A DNA stretch of 35,992 bases from Mollicutes bacterium (GTDB taxonomy: Bacteria > Bacillota_I > Bacilli_A > Izemoplasmatales > Izemoplasmataceae): the NCBI GenBank assembly GCA_003551005.1, contig PULR01000011.1, positions 1 through 35,992 of the forward strand, written 5' to 3'. Below, piece after piece: positions 13,251 to 21,779 of the stretch. Numbering within the stretch: the stretch's first letter is position 1; every line of letters starts with the position of its first letter. Under the pieces are notes generated by a model. The model made no database searches and was not told where the DNA came from. It was given only the letters and a program-made list of their open reading frames with translations. The position numbers were made by a program, and so were the translations under genes.

Positions 13251-14444
13251 TCATTCCTCCTGTTCCTTGAGATACTCCTTGAACCAATCAACCTCGGTGT
13301 CGAAGGGTTTCTCGCCACGGCCGGATGGACGTCGCGGCGAGCGGCGGCGCTGAAGCTTCTTGCGGATATGGGCGATGGCCGCATCGGCGGTCTCGATCTG
13401 GTTGCGTCGCCATTCCGCGACAATCTTCTCGAAATACCCATAGACCGGAACCTGCTGGTCGAGTTCCTTGAGGACGTAGGCGATGAGCACGTTGATGACT
13501 TCCAGCGGCAGGCCGCTTTCCTCGATGAGTCGCTCGATGACTCTCAGATCCGCTGCGGGAGGCTCCTCGCCGGTCGTCTCGGCAAGCAGGGTGCGGGGGT
13601 GCACCCGCTTGAAATAGGCCAGGCCGTGGGGTTCTTGCTTGCGCTGGATGGGCCCTTTTCGGGAAGTCTTATCCCTTGCGGCGCGGTAATGCGCTTTCGC
13701 GTGATGACTCAAGGCGGAAAAATCGATGGTTTTGTTCTTTGTGAGGCTTTTCTTGATCAGATCGCCGAGGTGCTTTTCATCGAGCGAATAGAGATAGGCG
13801 GTCTGCTTGAGTTTTTCCTTCGTCTGTTTCGTGCGCATCGAGTCGGCAAGCAGGGTCTTGGGAATGCCGGCGAGCACCAGCTCCACATCGGCAGTGGTCT
13901 GGATATTGAGTTTTTTGGTCCGGGCTTCGCTTAACTCGCCGCCGGGCCCCGACTGCTTCTCGATGGGCGGAAACACTTCATCGAAACGCGCCGTTCGCGC
14001 CGTGTAGCCGGTCTTTTTTTTGTTGCTGTCAATCTGGAATTGCGCATGAAGATCCAGGAACCGCTCTTCGCCGACCGCACGCTGCAGATAAGGCGCAAAC
14101 GGCGAATCCTTGAAGAACGCTTCGGGCGAGAGCGGTAGATATAGCTCGTATAAGAACCCCTCGGGGCCTTCGTAGGTCTCCAGGAGTCCGGCGGCTTCAA
14201 GTGTACGGCAGGCACGATCGAAAGCGTCCGGTGCAAGACTGAGCAGATCCAGCAGAAACACTTTCGGGTATTCACAGGATTTGAGACCGTAACGGTTGGA
14301 CAGGCCGTGCAGGGCGAAATAAAGCGCGTGGGCGTCGCGTCCGACGATGGGGAGGTAAAGCAGACTCATCACATGCGTCTGTACATGGGTGATCGGCGCA
14401 CAAGTAACCACGCGGACGGTGCTTTCCTGTTTATCCTTCTCCAT
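13251..14444 (-). CDS. dnaB: Replication initiation and membrane attachment protein DnaB
   Basis: The 397-residue protein is recognised by position (directly before dnaI and after coaE) and by its N-terminal winged-helix-like region (SLLYLPIVGRDAHALYFALHGLS) and the C-terminal DnaD-like region with YGYFEKIVAEWRRNQIETADAA. Together with DnaD and DnaI it brings the helicase to the origin in Bacillus. It is somewhat shorter than Bacillus DnaB (about 470). A basic stretch near residues 260-280 and 365-380 may bind DNA. The start has GAGGAGGAT 5 bases before the ATG and overlaps the end of coaE by 14 bases. The nrdR gene that usually precedes dnaB in Bacillus is not here. Confidence 0.93.
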   Translation of the reverse strand: MEKDKQESTVRVVTCAPITHVQTHVMSLLYLPIVGRDAHALYFALHGLSNRYGLKSCEYPKVFLLDLLSLAPDAFDRACRTLEAAGLLETYEGPEGFLYELYLPLSPEAFFKDSPFAPYLQRAVGEERFLDLHAQFQIDSNKKKTGYTARTARFDEVFPPIEKQSGPGGELSEARTKKLNIQTTADVELVLAGIPKTLLADSMRTKQTKEKLKQTAYLYSLDEKHLGDLIKKSLTKNKTIDFSALSHHAKAHYRAARDKTSRKGPIQRKQEPHGLAYFKRVHPRTLLAETTGEEPPAADLRVIERLIEESGLPLEVINVLIAYVLKELDQQVPVYGYFEKIVAEWRRNQIETADAAIAHIRKKLQRRRSPRRPSGRGEKPFDTEVDWFKEYLKEQEE

Positions 14445-15066
14445 CCGGCATCCTCCTCATCGGGCGGGTTCGTTGGCTGATGGCCGAGAACACCCGCTGA
14501 AAATCCTTGCGCGTCTCCTTGAGCGACTTCGAATTGTCGATGACAAAATCCGCCAGTTCACGTTTCTTCGAAAGTGGCAGCTGAGCCTTGATCTTGCGGA
14601 TCGCGAACGCCTCGTCAATGTCATCGCGAGCCTTCAGCCGACTGATCTGGTCCTTTCGGCGTGCAAAGACCAGCACCGTGAGGTCGACAAGCGTATGGAA
14701 ATCCGTCTCGAACAACAGCGGCACATCCCAGACGATGAGTTTCTCCCCCTGGTCTCGCAGCGCCCGGCTTTGTTCAAGCGCCGCTTCCTTGACATAAGGG
14801 TGGACAATGCGCTCGACCTTCCGCCGCGCATGCCGGTCATAGAACACTTTGCGAGCAAGGGCGTCGCGGTCGAGAATACCCGCTTCATCCACAATCCCCG
14901 CCCCGAACTGGTCGATCAGTTTCTCCAGGGCGGGACGTCCGGGTTCCACCGCTTCGCGCGCTAGCCGGTCCGTGTCGATGACGGGGACGGCGTGTTCCTC
15001 GAACATCGACGCGACCGTCGTCTTGCCGGTGGCAATGCCGCCGGTCAGTCCGACAATCAATGCCAT
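14431..15066 (-). CDS. coaE: Dephospho-CoA kinase
   Basis: The 211-residue enzyme makes coenzyme A from dephospho-CoA and ATP, the last step of CoA synthesis. It starts MALIVGLTGGIATGKTT with the P-loop at about residues 8-16, followed by DTDRLAREA and the lid region with conserved arginines. A frame extends upstream into mutM, but the start at 15066 fits the family exactly and lies one base after the mutM TGA, with AAGAAGGGATGAC as ribosome-binding site. It overlaps dnaB by 14 bases. Another CoA gene, coaX, lies 5 kb away in the window. Confidence 0.97.
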   Translation of the reverse strand: MALIVGLTGGIATGKTTVASMFEEHAVPVIDTDRLAREAVEPGRPALEKLIDQFGAGIVDEAGILDRDALARKVFYDRHARRKVERIVHPYVKEAALEQSRALRDQGEKLIVWDVPLLFETDFHTLVDLTVLVFARRKDQISRLKARDDIDEAFAIRKIKAQLPLSKKRELADFVIDNSKSLKETRKDFQRVFSAISQRTRPMRRMPDGEG

Positions 15067-15067
15067 G

Positions 15068-15892
15068 TCATCCCTTCTTCCTTCGCTGGCAGGTGGGACA
15101 GTAATACGTCCCCCTACCGGAGATTTGTGCTTTGCGGATAGTACTCTGGCAGTCGGGACACGGCTTGCCTTCATGCGTGTGCACACGCAGGCTGCGTTCG
15201 AAACGGCCGTCCTCCCCCAGCGTGTTCCGATACGAGCGCACACTCGAACCTCCGGCCTGGACGGCGGCTGCGAGAATGCGCTGCGCGCAGTCGATGACAC
15301 GCCGGCGAAGCCGCACGCCCAGCGTGCGGCCGGGGCGTTCGGGGTGGATGCGGGCGCAGTGGAGAATCTCGTCGGCATAGATATTGCCGATGCCGGCGAG
15401 CCGGGTCTGGTCGAGAAGAATGGCCTTGATGGGGCGCTCTCCCCGGAAGATCTCCGTAACATCGTCGCGAAGGTCGAGTTCCGCGGGTTCGGGCCCTAGT
15501 TTCTTAAGAGCGGGCACGTCCTCAAGAGAGTGCATCGGGACGGCTTCGAACGTGCCGAACTTGCGGACATCGTGATAATGCAGAGCCCAGCCGTCGGTGA
15601 ACGTGAAGACAACATGCTCGTGTTTTTCCGGCGGGGTTCCGGCTGGTTTCAGATAATATTTCCCCTCCATCCTGAGATGTGAAAGCATCGCCACCTCGCC
15701 TAGGATAAAAAGCAGATATTTGCCCCGTCGCGACAACCGCTCGATTCGACGACCCTCCACGAGATTACGGAAATGCTCGAGGTCACCCTGGATCATGCGC
15801 GGATGAAAGACGGCGACGGACTCGATACTTCTGCCCTTGATTGTCCGTTCAAGCGCACGACGTACAGTCTCGACCTCGGGGAGTTCGGGCAC
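15068..15892 (-). CDS. mutM: Formamidopyrimidine-DNA glycosylase
   Basis: The 274-residue base-excision repair enzyme removes 8-oxoguanine and formamidopyrimidines and cuts at the abasic site. It starts PELPEVE after Met, giving the catalytic N-terminal Pro and Glu, has SRRGKYLLF (the conserved Lys) and ends in a zinc finger with CPDC and CPTC. The start codon is GTG, placed immediately after the TAA of the nitroreductase gene, with GAGG upstream; any other start would lose the catalytic Pro. Position after polA and before coaE matches Bacillus. Confidence 0.97.
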   Translation of the reverse strand: MPELPEVETVRRALERTIKGRSIESVAVFHPRMIQGDLEHFRNLVEGRRIERLSRRGKYLLFILGEVAMLSHLRMEGKYYLKPAGTPPEKHEHVVFTFTDGWALHYHDVRKFGTFEAVPMHSLEDVPALKKLGPEPAELDLRDDVTEIFRGERPIKAILLDQTRLAGIGNIYADEILHCARIHPERPGRTLGVRLRRRVIDCAQRILAAAVQAGGSSVRSYRNTLGEDGRFERSLRVHTHEGKPCPDCQSTIRKAQISGRGTYYCPTCQRRKKG

Positions 15893-16393
15893 TTACTTCA
15901 CAACCTCGATGCGGTCGGGATCGTAGCGGGATGCCTTGGGCTCTGTCGATTCCGCCGGATGGCCGATCGCGATGAGCGAGAAAGGCTGGTCTTCCTGCTC
16001 GAGATTGAGAATGCGGCGGACTTTCTCCATGCGGTCTTCCAAGGGATAGACACCGATCCAGACCGCACCGAGGGATTGATTCGTCGCTTCAAGCAGAATG
16101 TTCTGCGTGCTGGCCGCCAGATCCTGCGGCACCATCTCGCGTTTGGCGTTTTCCGGTTCATCGATCAGGGTGAGGATGCCCAAGGGGGCGCCCTTTAATG
16201 GCCAGGCACCGCGGGAGATGCCGCCCAGCTGCTCGAGCAGCTTTGGATTCTTGATGACGACGAAGCGCCAGGGTTGCTGGTTGCGTGCCGATGGCGCCTG
16301 CATCGCGCTTCGTAGAATCGCTTCGATCGCAGCATCGGATACGGGTTCGTCAAGATACTTGCGGATGCTTCTGCGTTTCTGACACAGACTCAT
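15893..16393 (-). CDS. Nitroreductase-family flavoprotein
   Basis: The 166-residue protein belongs to the FMN-dependent nitroreductase fold. RRSIRKYLDEPV near the N-terminus binds the FMN phosphate, APSARNQQPWRFVV is the second family signature, and GAVWIGVYP is typical of the short branch. Such enzymes reduce nitro compounds, quinones or flavins with NAD(P)H. The natural substrate cannot be read from sequence. The start has GGAGGTG 6 bases before the ATG and overlaps the end of the cation-efflux gene by four bases. It sits inside the polA-mutM unit, which is not its place in Bacillus. Confidence 0.92.
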   Translation of the reverse strand: MSLCQKRRSIRKYLDEPVSDAAIEAILRSAMQAPSARNQQPWRFVVIKNPKLLEQLGGISRGAWPLKGAPLGILTLIDEPENAKREMVPQDLAASTQNILLEATNQSLGAVWIGVYPLEDRMEKVRRILNLEQEDQPFSLIAIGHPAESTEPKASRYDPDRIEVVK

Positions 16394-17277
16394 GTTTTCA
16401 CCTCCGGATTGACATGGACTTCAACATGATTCAGATTCGGTTCGGATTTCAAGCGGTCACGCACGCGATGGGCGATGGCATGTCCCTCGCGTACGGAAAG
16501 CGAGCCGTCGACACGGATCTCCACCATGACCTGATAATAATGGCCGTAATCAATCATCGTCAACCGGTCGACACCTTCGACTCCTTCGATGGGTTGAATC
16601 AACCTTCTGGTCGCCTCGATGGTTGCTTGCGAGGCGCTTTTGCCCAGGACGAAATCCACCGCCTCGCGAATGACGAAGAACGCGACACGGACGATGAAAA
16701 GAGCAATGACGAGAGCGGCCACATTATCCGCAAACATCAGCCATTCCATGCCGGTGCGTTGACCAATCAGCCCCAGCGCGACGCCGATCAAGACCGCAAA
16801 AGTGCCGAACATCTCCATATACGATTCCTGCCCGCTCGCCTTGAGCACTTGCGAGTCAAGTTCCACGCTCTTTTTAAGAAGATAACGCGAGAGCACGAAC
16901 TTGGCCGTCAAGACCACGGCAATGACCAATATCGCCGCTGCATGCGGGGCGCTGGGCGGCTGGCCGAATGTCGGCAGGGCGTTGCTGATAAGCTGATAGG
17001 CGATGAACAGAATCCCGACCCCCAGCAGCAGACTGAGCACGTATTCAATCTTGCCGTGACCGATCGGATGTCCGGCATCGGGGGGTTTGCGACCCTGCCG
17101 GATACCGAAGATGACCAGCACGTCGCTCATGAAATCGCTCAGGGAATGAAAGGCATCGGCCACCAGCCCCACGCTCCCGCTCAAGATTCCGGTGATTAGC
17201 TTGACGAAGACGAGCGAAAGGTTGACGAAGAAACTCGCAAACATCGCCCGGGTTCTGGGATCGCTACTTAGCTGCAT
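16390..17277 (-). CDS. Cation diffusion facilitator family transporter
   Basis: The 295-residue membrane protein has about six transmembrane segments in residues 10-200 and a cytoplasmic C-terminal domain. The metal site is seen in DAFHSLSDFMSD (second segment) and FADNVAAL (fifth segment). The C-terminal region has HVEVHVNP, as usual for CDF dimers. Members export Zn, Fe, Mn or Co in exchange for protons; the metal is not clear here. The start at 17277 has a GGGGAGGGG site and overlaps the end of polA by 14 bases; an upstream in-frame ATG at 17319 would extend it into polA without a site. It is translationally linked to the nitroreductase by ATGA. Confidence 0.93.
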   Translation of the reverse strand: MQLSSDPRTRAMFASFFVNLSLVFVKLITGILSGSVGLVADAFHSLSDFMSDVLVIFGIRQGRKPPDAGHPIGHGKIEYVLSLLLGVGILFIAYQLISNALPTFGQPPSAPHAAAILVIAVVLTAKFVLSRYLLKKSVELDSQVLKASGQESYMEMFGTFAVLIGVALGLIGQRTGMEWLMFADNVAALVIALFIVRVAFFVIREAVDFVLGKSASQATIEATRRLIQPIEGVEGVDRLTMIDYGHYYQVMVEIRVDGSLSVREGHAIAHRVRDRLKSEPNLNHVEVHVNPEVKT

Positions 17278-19882
17278 CGAGGTCCCCTCCCCAGGCCAGA
17301 TCAACATCCAGCGGCACACTCAGCGCAGCGGCATGCTCCATCTCATGCTGGACAATCTCCGCCACACGGGGGCGTTCATCTTCGGGAACCTCAAGCACGA
17401 GCTCATCATGGATCTGCAGGATCAGCCGTGCGCCGAGATTTTCCTCCCTCAGACGCTCATCCACCTTCAACATCGCCACTTTAATCAAGTCCGCGGCACT
17501 TCCCTGGATCGGGGCGTTCATGGCTGTGCGCTTGCCGAGCTGGCGTTGGGGATGGGACAGGCTCTTGATTTCGGGAATGTAGCGACGGCGGTGATAGAGC
17601 GTCTCGACGAACCCATCGGCCTCGGCCTTCCCGATGAGCGAATCCATGAATGCACGGATGCCGGGGAAGCGTTCATAATAACGCTCAATGAAGGCCTCGG
17701 CATCGGCGCGTGAAATGCCGAGCTCCTCGGAGAGTCCATAAGGCGTCTGTCCATAGAGGATGCCGAAATTCACGGCCTTCGCGAGGCGGCGTTCGTCCGG
17801 ATCGAGCGTCTCCTTGCCGAGAATCTCCCGACCGGTGGCCGCATGCACGTCGCCGCCCTCGCGGAAGACATTGATGAGCCGCTGCTCTTTCGCCATGTGG
17901 GCGAGGATGCGTAGTTCGATCTGGGAGTAGTCGGCGGCGACGAGAACCTCTTTTGGACCCGGGACGAAGACCTTTCGCAGTTGGCGCCCGGTCTCGGTAC
18001 GGATCGGGATTGTCTGCAGGTTCGGCTCGATGCTGGATAGACGGCCGGTCTGCGTGAACGCCTGCTTATAGATGGTGTGGATGCGTCCGTCTTCACGGAC
18101 GGCGTCCCGAAGCGTACGCACATATGCGCTTTTCAGTTTGCTGACGGTCCGGTAGCGGATGATGGGCTCGATGATCGGATGCTTCCCCTGCAGCTTCTTG
18201 AGCACGTCGATGTTCGTCGATGGGCCGGTCTTCGTACGGCCGAGCACCGGCAGTGAGAGTTTCTCGAAGAGAATATGTGAAAGCTGTTTCGGGGAGCCGA
18301 TGTTGAATGCTTCGCCCGCTTCATCGTGGATCTTTTTCGTGAGGGTGGCGATTTCCTCGTCGAGCTGCGCCTCGATACGTCCGAGTGCCTCGATATCGAT
18401 CCGCACCCCGAGACGTTCCATATCAGCCAGCACGGAAGAGAGAGGCAATTCAATCTTGCTGAACAGATCAGCCTGGTTGCGCGATTGAAGCTTCTCACTC
18501 AGGGGTGCTTTTAAAGCGGACACCGTGCGCGCCTTGGCAGCGGCATACTCGGCCACGCTTTTTTGTTCGGGGATGGCTTGCTTGGCGCCCTTTCCATAGA
18601 CCTCTTCCAAATAAGGTGTCGAATCGTCGCCGAAAAATGACGCGACGACACGGAAATCCTCTTTAGTGCTGCTAGGATTTAGAACATAGGCCGCAAGCAG
18701 GAAATCGAACGTCACACCCTTGAAAGCATAGCCCCGGGACTCAAGCAAGACGCGGCTGCGCTTATAATCGTGTGTGTACTTTGTCTTGGATGAATCGGCG
18801 AGGAAAGCCTGCAGTTCACTGGAGGCTTCGAAAACCTCGAACGGGACGAAATGCACGCCGTTCTCGTTCGCCAAGGCGAAACCCAGCGGTATGGCGTCAT
18901 GGTAGTTGCTGCCGAAGGCTTCGAGGATGATTGTAGTCGGCGTGCTTAAAAGGCGGGGGATTTGCGCGGCATCGGCAATGATCGCAACCGGGTCCTCCTC
19001 GCGTGCATCTTCCTCGACGCTGGAGAAGCGCTTGATGAGACTGTGGAACTCATAGGTTTCAAAGAACTCGACGATTTGTGAATGATCCGCCGGCTTGAAG
19101 GCAAGGTCGTCAAGTGAAAAAGGCAGCTGGGCATCAGTCTTCAGACGTGTCAAATCTCTCCAGCGCAGAGCATCCTTGCCATGACGCTCGATCTTTTCGC
19201 GCTGCTTACCCTTGAGTTCATTCGTGTTCTGAAGCAGTTCATCAATGGTTCCGAACTCGCTAAGCAGCTTGATGGCGGTCTTCTCACCGACACCCGGCAC
19301 GCCGGGGATATTGTCGGAACTATCGCCCATCAGACCCTTGAGGTCGGGGATCTGTTCAGGGGTGAGGCCGTAAGTTTCGCGGACAGTGTCGGCGGAGACC
19401 GTCTCATCGACAGAAAGTCCTCGTTTGGCAATGCGTAAGGTTATATTATCATCCAGGAGCTGAAAGAGATCCCGATCGCTCGAGATGATCTCGATGGCAT
19501 CGAATTGTTCAGCGTAACGCGTAGCGAGCGTGCCGATGATGTCGTCGGCTTCGAGCGCTTCGGTCTCATAGACAGTGAAACCCAGACGCTCCGGGGCTTC
19601 CTTGATGCCGGAAAGCTGCATCTTGAAATCATCCGGCATGGGTTTTCGTTGCGCTTTATAGTCCTCATACAGCTGATGGCGGAACGTCGCTTTTCCTTTG
19701 TCGAACGCAACCAGTGCATGCGTGAAATCTTCTTCCAGTATGCTCAGGAGCATGTTGGTAAAGGCGTACACAGCATTGGTGGGTTCCCCTTTTGAGTTGC
19801 GCATGAGGTTTCCTGAATGCGCCGTTGCGTAATAGGCCCTGAACATCATGTTCGAGCCGTCGATCAACAACATCTTCTTCAT
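17264..19882 (-). CDS. polA: DNA polymerase I
   Basis: The 872-residue protein has the 5'-3' exonuclease domain (residues 1-290, with GLMGDSSDNIPGVPGVGEKTA), a degenerate 3'-5' exonuclease domain (about 300-465) and the polymerase domain (about 470-872) with DYSQIELRILAH, AVNFGILYGQTPYGL and QIHDELVLEVPE. In the middle domain the usual DxE start reads ILEAFGSN, so proofreading is probably lost as in Bacillus. It fills gaps in repair and removes RNA primers. The start has AAGAAGGTG 6 bases upstream, and a good promoter precedes it. It heads a seven-gene unit through dnaI. Confidence 0.98.
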   Translation of the reverse strand: MKKMLLIDGSNMMFRAYYATAHSGNLMRNSKGEPTNAVYAFTNMLLSILEEDFTHALVAFDKGKATFRHQLYEDYKAQRKPMPDDFKMQLSGIKEAPERLGFTVYETEALEADDIIGTLATRYAEQFDAIEIISSDRDLFQLLDDNITLRIAKRGLSVDETVSADTVRETYGLTPEQIPDLKGLMGDSSDNIPGVPGVGEKTAIKLLSEFGTIDELLQNTNELKGKQREKIERHGKDALRWRDLTRLKTDAQLPFSLDDLAFKPADHSQIVEFFETYEFHSLIKRFSSVEEDAREEDPVAIIADAAQIPRLLSTPTTIILEAFGSNYHDAIPLGFALANENGVHFVPFEVFEASSELQAFLADSSKTKYTHDYKRSRVLLESRGYAFKGVTFDFLLAAYVLNPSSTKEDFRVVASFFGDDSTPYLEEVYGKGAKQAIPEQKSVAEYAAAKARTVSALKAPLSEKLQSRNQADLFSKIELPLSSVLADMERLGVRIDIEALGRIEAQLDEEIATLTKKIHDEAGEAFNIGSPKQLSHILFEKLSLPVLGRTKTGPSTNIDVLKKLQGKHPIIEPIIRYRTVSKLKSAYVRTLRDAVREDGRIHTIYKQAFTQTGRLSSIEPNLQTIPIRTETGRQLRKVFVPGPKEVLVAADYSQIELRILAHMAKEQRLINVFREGGDVHAATGREILGKETLDPDERRLAKAVNFGILYGQTPYGLSEELGISRADAEAFIERYYERFPGIRAFMDSLIGKAEADGFVETLYHRRRYIPEIKSLSHPQRQLGKRTAMNAPIQGSAADLIKVAMLKVDERLREENLGARLILQIHDELVLEVPEDERPRVAEIVQHEMEHAAALSVPLDVDLAWGGDLDAAK

Positions 19883-19918
19883 CGTACACCTTCTTTCTCG
19901 GTCCTCGCTGCCTGTTTC

Positions 19919-19947
19919 ATTCTACCACAGTCGGGGGGAAATGAAAA
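19919..19947 (-). promoter_or_regulatory. Promoter of the polA-dnaI unit
   Basis: On the minus strand TTTTCA (19947-19942) and TAGAAT (19924-19919) lie 17 bases apart. The -35 falls within the T tract of the acpP terminator. Confidence 0.7.
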
Positions 19948-19974
19948 AAATACCCATCGTCCCCGATGGGTATT
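19944..19974 (-). terminator. Terminator of acpP
   Basis: A perfect 11-bp stem (19974-19964 with 19959-19949) with loop GGGA is followed by T residues from 19950 to 19944 on the minus strand. It touches the acpP stop codon. Confidence 0.9.
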
Positions 19975-20201
19975 CAGTCCGTAACTTGTTTCAAATAATC
20001 GATGATATCCTGGACACTTTTGATCTTGGTCGCCTCGGTGTCGTCGATCTCGACGTCGAATTCCTCCTCGATGGCCATGACCAGTTCCACCGCGTCCAGT
20101 GAATCCGCTCCGAGGTCGTCGGCGAGTCTGGAATCCGGTTCGATGGTATCCCGCTCGACCACCAGCTCTTCGGCGATGATGCCGCGTATCTTCTCAAACA
20201 C
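19974..20201 (-). CDS. acpP: Acyl carrier protein
   Basis: The 75-residue acidic carrier holds growing fatty acids on a phosphopantetheine arm. The attachment serine is in DLGADSLDAVELVMAIEEEF. I place the start at the GTG at 20201 because the frame upstream runs through a consensus promoter (-10 at 20241-20236), so earlier starts would lie outside the message; 75 residues is the normal length. AAGGAG at 20219-20214 is 12 bases away, which is long; GAGG at 20210-20207 is closer. No other fatty-acid gene is next to it, unlike the usual fabD-fabG-acpP order. Confidence 0.95.
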   Translation of the reverse strand: MFEKIRGIIAEELVVERDTIEPDSRLADDLGADSLDAVELVMAIEEEFDVEIDDTEATKIKSVQDIIDYLKQVTD

Positions 20202-20235
20202 CTCGTCCTCACACTCCTTTACCAAAGTCTTGTTC

Positions 20236-20264
20236 ATTATAGAGTGATTGTTCATCTTTGTCAA
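20236..20264 (-). promoter_or_regulatory. Consensus promoter of acpP
   Basis: On the minus strand a perfect TTGACA (20264-20259) and a perfect TATAAT (20241-20236) are exactly 17 bases apart. This is the strongest promoter in the window, as expected for an abundant protein. Confidence 0.93.
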
Positions 20265-20273
20265 TCTCCAAGC

Positions 20274-20345
20274 TTCACGTCCTGAAAACTTAAGCAGCCA
20301 GGCGTTATGGTCCTCTTGGCGCTTTATCAGGCGCAGTGACGTGAA
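20274..20345 (-). repeat. Inverted repeat between coaX and acpP promoter
   Basis: TTCACGTC (20274-20281) and GACGTGAA (20338-20345) are perfect inverted copies 56 bases apart, and the interior has further short pairings such as GCGC at 20319-20322 with 20331-20334. It follows the coaX stop on the minus strand. No T tract is present. Confidence 0.5.
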
Positions 20346-20351
20346 TCGTAT

Positions 20352-21089
20352 TCAGCGGTTCTTTTTGTAGATTTCCGCAAGCCCTCTGAGCACCAGATGC
20401 TCGTCAATCCGATATTCCCTCGGCAGCATGGGCGCCAGATGAGGCGCGGCGCCACCGGTTACCAGGACGACGGGGTCCGTGTCGTAGGTCGCCTTGATGG
20501 CATCGACCATGCCGATCACTTGATAGACATGTCCATAAAGAAAGCCGGCATTGAGCGCGTCGATGGTGTTGGTTCCAAGCACGGAGGGCGGCTTTGAAAA
20601 CTCGAACTGCAGAAGCTGTGACGTGTTCTCCACCAAGGCCTGTTTCGCAGCGTCGAGTCCGATGGTGATCGAGACGCCTTTGATCTCGCCCTGCTGGACA
20701 AGCGAGAATGTCGTCGCTGTGCCCATATCGACAACGATCGCATCCGAATGGTAGCCGGCGACGGCGCCGGCGGCCGCCGCGACCAAGTCCGCACCGACTT
20801 CCTGCGGATAGTCCGTGCGCACCGAAATTCCGGTTTTGACACCCGGCCCGACAAACAACGGCTTGATATCGTAATAACGGAGCATAAAGGCCTTGAACGC
20901 CTCATTCACCTGAGGGACGACGCTGGCGATGGCCGCGTCGTCGACATCCTCGAACAGGTGTTTGAGAAGCGCATAGTATTCATCGCTTGATTTGTAGTCG
21001 GTGCGGTAGCGGTACGTCTCCTCGATTGTACCATCGCCCTTGCCGATGACGATGTTCGAATTCCCGATGTCGATGAAGAGCCGTTTCAT
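20352..21089 (-). CDS. coaX: Type III pantothenate kinase
   Basis: The 245-residue enzyme phosphorylates pantothenate, the first step to coenzyme A. It has the ASKHA-fold phosphate motifs DIGNSN (residues 7-12) and DMGTATTF (about 121-128), and a TGGAAP motif near the C-terminus. The pantothenate-site segment GADLVAAAAGAV is also present. The length is normal. Its ATG overlaps the stop of the upstream ECF S-component gene by four bases, so the two are made together. That partner is probably the vitamin importer. Confidence 0.97.
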   Translation of the reverse strand: MKRLFIDIGNSNIVIGKGDGTIEETYRYRTDYKSSDEYYALLKHLFEDVDDAAIASVVPQVNEAFKAFMLRYYDIKPLFVGPGVKTGISVRTDYPQEVGADLVAAAAGAVAGYHSDAIVVDMGTATTFSLVQQGEIKGVSITIGLDAAKQALVENTSQLLQFEFSKPPSVLGTNTIDALNAGFLYGHVYQVIGMVDAIKATYDTDPVVLVTGGAAPHLAPMLPREYRIDEHLVLRGLAEIYKKNR

Positions 21090-21667
21090 TCCGATCGCTC
21101 CTGGCTGTTGAAATACGGCGAGGCCATGAGACGCAGGGTGATCGGTGTGCCGATGAGTGCGGCGAGCGCCATCTCGAGGGTGCCGTTGATCGGGATGACC
21201 ACCTGCAGCAGCGTGATGAGCTGTCCATAGACTTCTTCAAGCTGTGTCTGGAAGAACGCCAGGAAGGTCAGCGTGAACACAGTATGGACGAACGTCCCCA
21301 GCACGAACGTCAATCCTACATGGAGCGCGGGACGGTCGATGAGCCTGCCGAGTCCGACGAAGATGTACCAGGTCGCGATGCCGAAGAGCACCCTCGGGGT
21401 GATGGCGAGGATGGGGTTTTGGAAGATAACATCAACAGCCCCCGGACGCAGGAAGGCGATGAACATCGAGAAGACGCCGAAGGCGGCGCCAAGCACTATG
21501 CCGTACTTGAGTCCTCCATAAAGCGTGCCGATAATGACGGGGATGTGCAGAAGCGTGATGGCCACCACTCCGTATTGAAAGAAACCCACTTGCGGAATCA
21601 TGGCCATGGCGACGATGATGGCGATGAACATCGACAGCATCGTCATGTCTCTGACTCTTTGTTCCAT
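21086..21667 (-). CDS. ECF transporter S component, probable pantothenate importer
   Basis: The 193-residue membrane protein has about six hydrophobic segments and the ECF S-component pattern, including the early MLSMFIAIIVAM helix that contacts the energising T subunit and a GTLYGGLKYGIVLGAAFG stretch. S components bind one vitamin and use a shared EcfA/A'/T module encoded elsewhere. Co-translation with coaX (ATGA overlap) makes pantothenate the best substrate guess, similar to PanT; this is inference from context. The start has GGAAAGGAGAAA 6 bases upstream. The gap up to the next gene (21668-21779) shows a small CCCTT/AAGGG hairpin (21687-21698) but no clear promoter. Confidence 0.85.
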   Translation of the reverse strand: MEQRVRDMTMLSMFIAIIVAMAMIPQVGFFQYGVVAITLLHIPVIIGTLYGGLKYGIVLGAAFGVFSMFIAFLRPGAVDVIFQNPILAITPRVLFGIATWYIFVGLGRLIDRPALHVGLTFVLGTFVHTVFTLTFLAFFQTQLEEVYGQLITLLQVVIPINGTLEMALAALIGTPITLRLMASPYFNSQERSE

Positions 21668-21779
21668 GTTTTTTCTCCTTTCCTTCAGGCCCTTGTAAGG
21701 GTCCCATAGTCTGGAATGTATGCATGAAAGCCGCTCGCTGCCGCTGGCACGCCGCTATGCTGCACCGCGACGAGGGCTA

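Noticed and set aside
12708-13934. A 408-codon plus-strand frame opposite dnaI and dnaB
   Set aside because: It crosses two real genes on the other strand and encodes no family pattern; a shadow frame.
15067-15462. N-terminal extension of coaE through mutM
   Set aside because: The added 132 residues have no family sequence and lie antiparallel in frame inside mutM; the start at 15066 fits the family exactly.
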